The notes beneath the pieces were generated by a model, which worked only from the letters and a program-made list of their open reading frames with translations, did not search any database and had not been told where the DNA came from. Below, in pieces: positions 47,584 to 51,560 of a DNA stretch of 51,560 nt. This stretch comes from CAZZNQ01 sp964655775 (GTDB taxonomy: Bacteria > Planctomycetota > Brocadiia > SM23-32), in assembly GCA_964655775.1 (NCBI GenBank), contig CAZZNQ010000017.1, positions 1 to 51,560 of the forward strand, written 5' to 3'. The translations under genes were made by a program, and so were the position numbers. The number at the start of each line of letters is the position of its first letter. Positions within the stretch are counted from its first letter, which is position 1.

Positions 47584-49668
47584 ATGGCCGGATTCGACGT
47601 TGGGACGGCTGAACTGATGCCGCCTAGTCCACTGGTGGCGGGAAGCCACGCCACCGTGGAGCTGATCTACACGGCGGGCCACCCGATAGACGACAGTGGC
47701 TACGTGAAGATCGTGTTCCGCGAGGTGGGCGACTTCGGCACACCCCAGTTCGACGATCCCAAAGCGCCAAACTACTGCAGTGTCCGCACCACGGGTGACT
47801 GCCGGATTCTGCCCCGGTGGGACCCGAAAGGACACACGCGGCCCTGGGGGCAGGCACTGTACCTGCAGGTGAGATTCGGCTATCTGGACGCCGGGGAGAA
47901 GATCAGCGTGTTGTTCGGTGATACCCGAGAGGGATCGCCGGGATGGCAGGTTCAGACGTTCTGCGAGCGAACGTTCGAATTCAAGGTGCTCGTCGACCCG
48001 ATAGCGACGTTTCGGTTCAAGGAACTGGTCGAGTCCCCCGACTTGGAGGTCGTGGCAGGACCACCTGCCAGAGCCGTCTGCATGGCGCCCTCACAGCTCC
48101 GCGTGGGAGAGGAGTTCTTCTACCGGCTTAGGCTGGAGGACGAGTGGGGCAATCCCATCCGAGCACCGAAGGCAACCAGGCATCCGGGGTTCGAACGCGC
48201 CGGTGTCGAGCGCCTGAGCGTCCGCGATGAGGCGACCGACCTCGCGGCTGTCAGCAACCCGATCGAGGTTTTGGATGCTCCCTCAGCGTTGCAGCTTTGC
48301 TGGGCGGACTTCCACGGCCAGTCCGAGGAGACCATCGGTAGCAACACAATCGAGGACTACTGCCGATTCGCCCGCGATGTCTCGCATCTGGACATCTGCG
48401 CCCATCAGGGCAACGATTTCCAGGTGACCGACGATTTCTGGGACACGGTGAACGAGGCGGCTGCGGAGTTCCACGAACCGGGATCATTCGTGACCTTCCC
48501 GGGTTACGAGTGGAGCGGGAACACGCCGCTGGGGGGCGACCGGAACGTCTACTTTCTGAGGGAGGGGTGCGCGATTGTACGGAGCTGTCGCGACCTCCTT
48601 CCCGGCAGACAATCGCGGTACCCGGATGGCCCGACGGCGGACGATCTGTTCGAGAGGCTCCGAGATGAGGAGTGTTTCGTTTTTGCTCACGCGGGCGGCC
48701 GGTATGCGAACCTGGACATGCACGGCGAGGGCGTGGAAGTAGCTGTGGAGGTGCACTCGGCCTGGGGGACCTTCGAGTGGCTGGTCGACGATGCCCTGCG
48801 ACGCGGCTACCACGTTGGCATATGCGCGAACTCGGACGGTCACAAGTGTCGGCCGGGCGCTTCCTATCCCGGGGCGCGCAAGTTCGGCTCCCTGGGCGGA
48901 CTGACCTGCGTGCTGGCCCGGGAACTGACCCGCGAGAGCGTCTACGAGGCCATGAAGGCGCGGCATTTCTACGCCACCACCGGGCGGCGCATGATCCTGG
49001 ACGTGTCGGTGGACCCGGGCGATGGCTCCACGGCCGTTATGGGCGATGTTGTCGGACGCGCGGGCGGGACGTCGGTCCTATCCGTTCGCGTGGCGGGCAC
49101 CGCGCCGATCCAGGAGATGGAAGTGAGGAACGGCGTCAGGCCGATGCACGCCCTGTATCCGGGCCCGAGGACGGCAGCGGATGGGCGGATCAAGATTACT
49201 TGGTCCGGAGCGGAGGTCCGTGGCCGCAACCGCATGGTCAGGTGGGACGGCGAACTGGCCGTGCGAGCAAACCGCATACTGGCTCACCAGCCGGTCGGTT
49301 TCTGGAACCCGACGCTGCACCCCTTTGTTTCGGAGAACGCTGCATCCTGGACATCCGTGACCACGGGGGGCACAGCCGGCCTCATCCTGCGCCTCGAGGA
49401 CCCGTCGGGCGGGCGCCTGGTCGTCAGGACTGCCCAGACGTCCGTTGAGGTCGACGTGGCCAACATAGACCGAGCCGGCAAGACGTGGGCGCTGGGCGGC
49501 CTGGGCAAGAAGATACGCGTCTGCCGGTTGCCCGACGACGCCCCGCTCGATTACTCTGTTGATCTGCCGATCGACGGGATCGGAGAGGGTGAAAACCCGA
49601 TTTACGTGCGGGTGCTCCAGGAGGACGGCCATATGGCGTGGAGCAGCCCCATCTATGTCGTGGCGTGA
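47584..49668 (+). CDS. DUF3604/PHP-like metal-dependent hydrolase family protein
   Basis: This 694-residue protein has no signal peptide. The N-terminal 220 residues are beta-rich (Ig-like strands: ATVELIYTAGHPID, GEKISVLFGD). The central PHP-like part runs from CWADFHGQSEETIGSNTIEDY (about 238) through DICAHQGNDF, FPGYEWSG, FAHAGGRYANLD and GICANSDGHKCRPG to YEAMKARHFYATTGRR (about 465), with the His/Asp pattern of DUF3604. The C-terminal 200 residues are again beta-rich. The family is thought to be hydrolytic but its substrate is unknown to me. AAGGAG 7 bases before the ATG decides the start. The glycosyltransferase gene follows after 23 bases. Confidence 0.82.
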   Translation: MAGFDVGTAELMPPSPLVAGSHATVELIYTAGHPIDDSGYVKIVFREVGDFGTPQFDDPKAPNYCSVRTTGDCRILPRWDPKGHTRPWGQALYLQVRFGYLDAGEKISVLFGDTREGSPGWQVQTFCERTFEFKVLVDPIATFRFKELVESPDLEVVAGPPARAVCMAPSQLRVGEEFFYRLRLEDEWGNPIRAPKATRHPGFERAGVERLSVRDEATDLAAVSNPIEVLDAPSALQLCWADFHGQSEETIGSNTIEDYCRFARDVSHLDICAHQGNDFQVTDDFWDTVNEAAAEFHEPGSFVTFPGYEWSGNTPLGGDRNVYFLREGCAIVRSCRDLLPGRQSRYPDGPTADDLFERLRDEECFVFAHAGGRYANLDMHGEGVEVAVEVHSAWGTFEWLVDDALRRGYHVGICANSDGHKCRPGASYPGARKFGSLGGLTCVLARELTRESVYEAMKARHFYATTGRRMILDVSVDPGDGSTAVMGDVVGRAGGTSVLSVRVAGTAPIQEMEVRNGVRPMHALYPGPRTAADGRIKITWSGAEVRGRNRMVRWDGELAVRANRILAHQPVGFWNPTLHPFVSENAASWTSVTTGGTAGLILRLEDPSGGRLVVRTAQTSVEVDVANIDRAGKTWALGGLGKKIRVCRLPDDAPLDYSVDLPIDGIGEGENPIYVRVLQEDGHMAWSSPIYVVA

Positions 49669-49691
49669 CACGAGCCAAGAGGGGATGGATC

Positions 49692-50753
49692 ATGGCCAGG
49701 GACTGGCCGAGAACTTACAAGGGGCGTGAGTTCGCCAGGGAATACGAGCCGGGGCTCGTCTCCGTCATCGTGCCCGTCTATAACCGGTTGCACATGCTGG
49801 GCGACGCCCTGGGTTCGGTGGCGGCGCAGACCTATCGTCCGGTCGAACTGGTGGTGGTCGACGACGGTTCTTGGCAGGATGTCGGCACCATGGTCAATGA
49901 GTGGGCGGCCGAACACCAGGAGCCGGGGCGGTTCACCGTCCGCTTCGTCCGACAGGAGAATGCGGGCATCTCCGGGGCGCGGAATCTGGGCATGGTGGAA
50001 TGCCACGGCGAGTATATCCAGTTTCTCGATTCGGACGACTACCTGCACCCCGAGCGGCTGGAGACGATGGTCGGGCGTGCCAGGGAGGTGGAAGACGTTC
50101 AACTCGTCATGGCCAGGGGCACGGTCGTGGACGAGGAGGGCGCGGAACTGCGAGGCGTAGGGCATCCGAACATCCGCGCTGCCGACCGCTTCCGTTCCTT
50201 CATCTGGGGGGCTCTGGGCCCGTGGATCCCGCTGTATCATCGCGACTTCCTGCGCGAAGTGGGGCTGTGGCGCGTGGAACTGAAGACCGGAGAGGAATGG
50301 GAGCAGGGCCTGCGGGTTGCGGCGGCCCTCGACCCGGACCGTTGCGCCGTCCTGGAAGAGTCGCTCATCTACTGGCGCCATCACAGCGGCGAGCGCCAGA
50401 CCGACGCCCGCTGGAATCGGAAGGACCTGGTGTCGCTGCGCGAGATGCTCGACGCGTTGGACAAGGTGGGAAGCCTTGAGCCGCACCACTACGACGAGTG
50501 TGCTTTGAAGCTGGCCGTGCGTCCCCTGCGAGCGGCCGCCTCGCCGCTCGAGTACGATCGTATTGCGCTCCGGGCCGCCCGCAGCGGGCGGATGAAGCTA
50601 CGGATTTGGGCGCTCCTCGGCGCCGGCTGGCTCATCGGAACCGTGCCGGCGCTGGAGATCTATCTGCGCCTGTTCCAGAAGCGGCTGTATCGCAGGATTG
50701 TCGGGCCCAATGGTGAACTCCGGGCAAGGCGGGAGCGGGCTACTCGACGTTGA
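49692..50753 (+). CDS. Glycosyltransferase family 2
   Basis: This 353-residue GT-A enzyme reads LVSVIVPVYNRLHMLGDALGSV near residue 20, VELVVVDDGS at the nucleotide-binding site, GISGARNLG, and FLDSDDYLHPE with the metal-binding DxD. EEWEQGLRV supplies the likely catalytic acidic residue. The last 60 residues contain a hydrophobic stretch (LRIWALLGAGWLIGTVPALEIYL) that could lie along the membrane. It would transfer a sugar from a nucleotide donor to a surface glycan. GAGGGG lies about 7 bases before the ATG. Its last 14 bases overlap the converging epimerase gene. Confidence 0.88.
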   Translation: MARDWPRTYKGREFAREYEPGLVSVIVPVYNRLHMLGDALGSVAAQTYRPVELVVVDDGSWQDVGTMVNEWAAEHQEPGRFTVRFVRQENAGISGARNLGMVECHGEYIQFLDSDDYLHPERLETMVGRAREVEDVQLVMARGTVVDEEGAELRGVGHPNIRAADRFRSFIWGALGPWIPLYHRDFLREVGLWRVELKTGEEWEQGLRVAAALDPDRCAVLEESLIYWRHHSGERQTDARWNRKDLVSLREMLDALDKVGSLEPHHYDECALKLAVRPLRAAASPLEYDRIALRAARSGRMKLRIWALLGAGWLIGTVPALEIYLRLFQKRLYRRIVGPNGELRARRERATRR

Positions 50754-51560
50754 CGTCCGCCTCGCGTACCTGTCGCTGGGCAGCGATGATCTGGTCCTCC
50801 CAGTCGAGCGTGTCGGAGTCGGGGATCCGGCCGTCCGAGTCCATCGCAGCTATCACCTGCCGCAGCCCTTCTTCAAGAGAGACTTGCGGCCGAAACTCGG
50901 GGACGTCGCGGAAGATCCTCTGATGATCGTAGTACACGTTGTGGGCGAAGATATCCCTGCAGGTGCGGATGCACGGCACACCGAGCGCGATGAGGTCTGC
51001 GAGCGGCACTCCCACCAGTTCCACTTCGCTTCCCAGAACACGCATCGCGGTGCGGTGATGGTCCGCCCAGGTGGTGAAACCCGCGTTGACCAGGTTGTAC
51101 GCCTGTCCGATGCAGTCGGGATGCTTGAGCACCCCGACGAAACCGAGCGCGGCGTCGTCGACGTGCAGGAACTGGTGGATCGCCAGCCCGTCTCCGCAGA
51201 CCAGAATCGGTTTGCCCTTGCGGATACGGTCTATCCACGAGAACTCGCGTCCGAGCTGACGCCAGGCCCCAAGCTGCGGACCGTAGGTTGTAGAGGGACG
51301 GATAACGGTTACGGGGAAACCCTCGTCGTAATAGGCGGCCAGAAAGAGGGCATCGGCCGCGGCCTTGTTGCGGCCGTAGTCGCTGATCGGGCGGAGCGGG
51401 TGGTCTTCGGTGGCAGGATACCAGTCGTAGTCCACGCCGTAGACACATACTGTCGAGCAGTACACGAAGTGCTTGACGCCCCGGAAGGCCCGCAGGCTGC
51501 TGGCGGCATCCTCGGGGTTGTAGCAGATCATGTCGATGGCGGTGTCGAAGCTTTCGGCCT
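50740..51560 (-). CDS. NAD-dependent sugar-nucleotide epimerase/dehydratase, truncated by window end
   Basis: The frame stays open to the last base, so the N-terminal NAD-binding GxxGxxG loop lies outside the window. About 273 residues are visible. VKHFVYCSTVCVYG holds the catalytic Ser/Thr strand, SDYGRNKAAAD the Tyr-x3-Lys pair, and VIRPSTTYGP and FLHVDDAALGFVGVL the conserved C-terminal elements of extended short-chain dehydrogenases. It probably makes a nucleotide sugar, fitting the adjacent glycosyltransferase. The 3' ends of the two genes overlap by 14 bases. Confidence 0.85.
   Translation of the reverse strand, partial: AESFDTAIDMICYNPEDAASSLRAFRGVKHFVYCSTVCVYGVDYDWYPATEDHPLRPISDYGRNKAAADALFLAAYYDEGFPVTVIRPSTTYGPQLGAWRQLGREFSWIDRIRKGKPILVCGDGLAIHQFLHVDDAALGFVGVLKHPDCIGQAYNLVNAGFTTWADHHRTAMRVLGSEVELVGVPLADLIALGVPCIRTCRDIFAHNVYYDHQRIFRDVPEFRPQVSLEEGLRQVIAAMDSDGRIPDSDTLDWEDQIIAAQRQVREADVNVE

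Noticed and set aside
1..51560. CRISPR arrays, insertion sequences, phage genes or rRNA
   Set aside because: No regularly spaced repeats, transposase or integrase motifs, terminal inverted repeats or rRNA-like sequence were seen.

Overview
The window is a GC-rich, densely coded bacterial chromosome segment. It is drawn from a scaffolded assembly, since ten Ns lie at 33055-33064. About 43 protein genes and one tRNA-Ala can be supported. There are no phage genes, insertion sequences, rRNA genes or CRISPR arrays. Secreted proteins, ECF-sigma/anti-sigma control, a PPi-type phosphofructokinase, Flp pilins and families such as DUF3604, DUF5107, DUF4912 and GH57 suggest a Gram-negative-type bacterium of an uncultivated lineage near Planctomycetota, Hydrogenedentota or Armatimonadota. 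That placement is an inference; no marker gene here settles it.

Layout. 1-7.7 kb: a DsbD-like thioredoxin domain (cut by the window edge), an Hsp20, a NifU-C scaffold protein, a phosphofructokinase on the minus strand, a DUF3332 protein followed by a possible decayed gene end, sppA, cysS and an AI-2E/PerM-type membrane protein. 7.8-15.4 kb: a FucK-like kinase, argC, a nitrilase-family amidase, a GAF-GGDEF diguanylate cyclase, gltX and a TatD nuclease. 15.4-25.6 kb: a seven-gene plus-strand glycogen cluster, made of a GalT/ADP-glucose phosphorylase-like gene, glgA, a large hybrid sensor histidine kinase, a single-domain response regulator, glgC, a DUF4912 gene and a GH57 branching enzyme. 25.6-28.4 kb: hom with an apgM-type gene that is probably the homoserine kinase, then tRNA-Ala(CGC). 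28.4-32.4 kb: a DUF5107-TPR protein, then a minus-strand pair of a SAM methyltransferase and an MtaA-like UROD-family protein.

32.7-42.5 kb is the most unusual part. A membrane protein runs into the assembly gap and is followed by a double zinc-ribbon membrane protein. Two tiny Flp pilins follow, headed by a very good sigma-54 promoter with upstream palindromes. After a cluster of terminator-like hairpins comes a tightly packed operon: ECF sigma factor, zinc-finger anti-sigma factor, a secreted protein with a GATase-like region, and two CsgG-like secreted proteins, the second of 1142 residues with a probable beta-propeller C-terminus. I did not recognise this operon as a described system.

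42.5-51.6 kb: a conserved hypothetical gene, two flavin-reductase-fold proteins, a SpoU methyltransferase, a secreted fusion of an STN-like domain with thioredoxin, a CDP-alcohol phosphatidyltransferase, a DUF3604 protein, a family-2 glycosyltransferase and a sugar-nucleotide epimerase cut by the window end. Many upstream regions carry recognisable sigma-70 boxes with 16-18 bp spacing, so ordinary housekeeping promoters can be read by eye in this genome.
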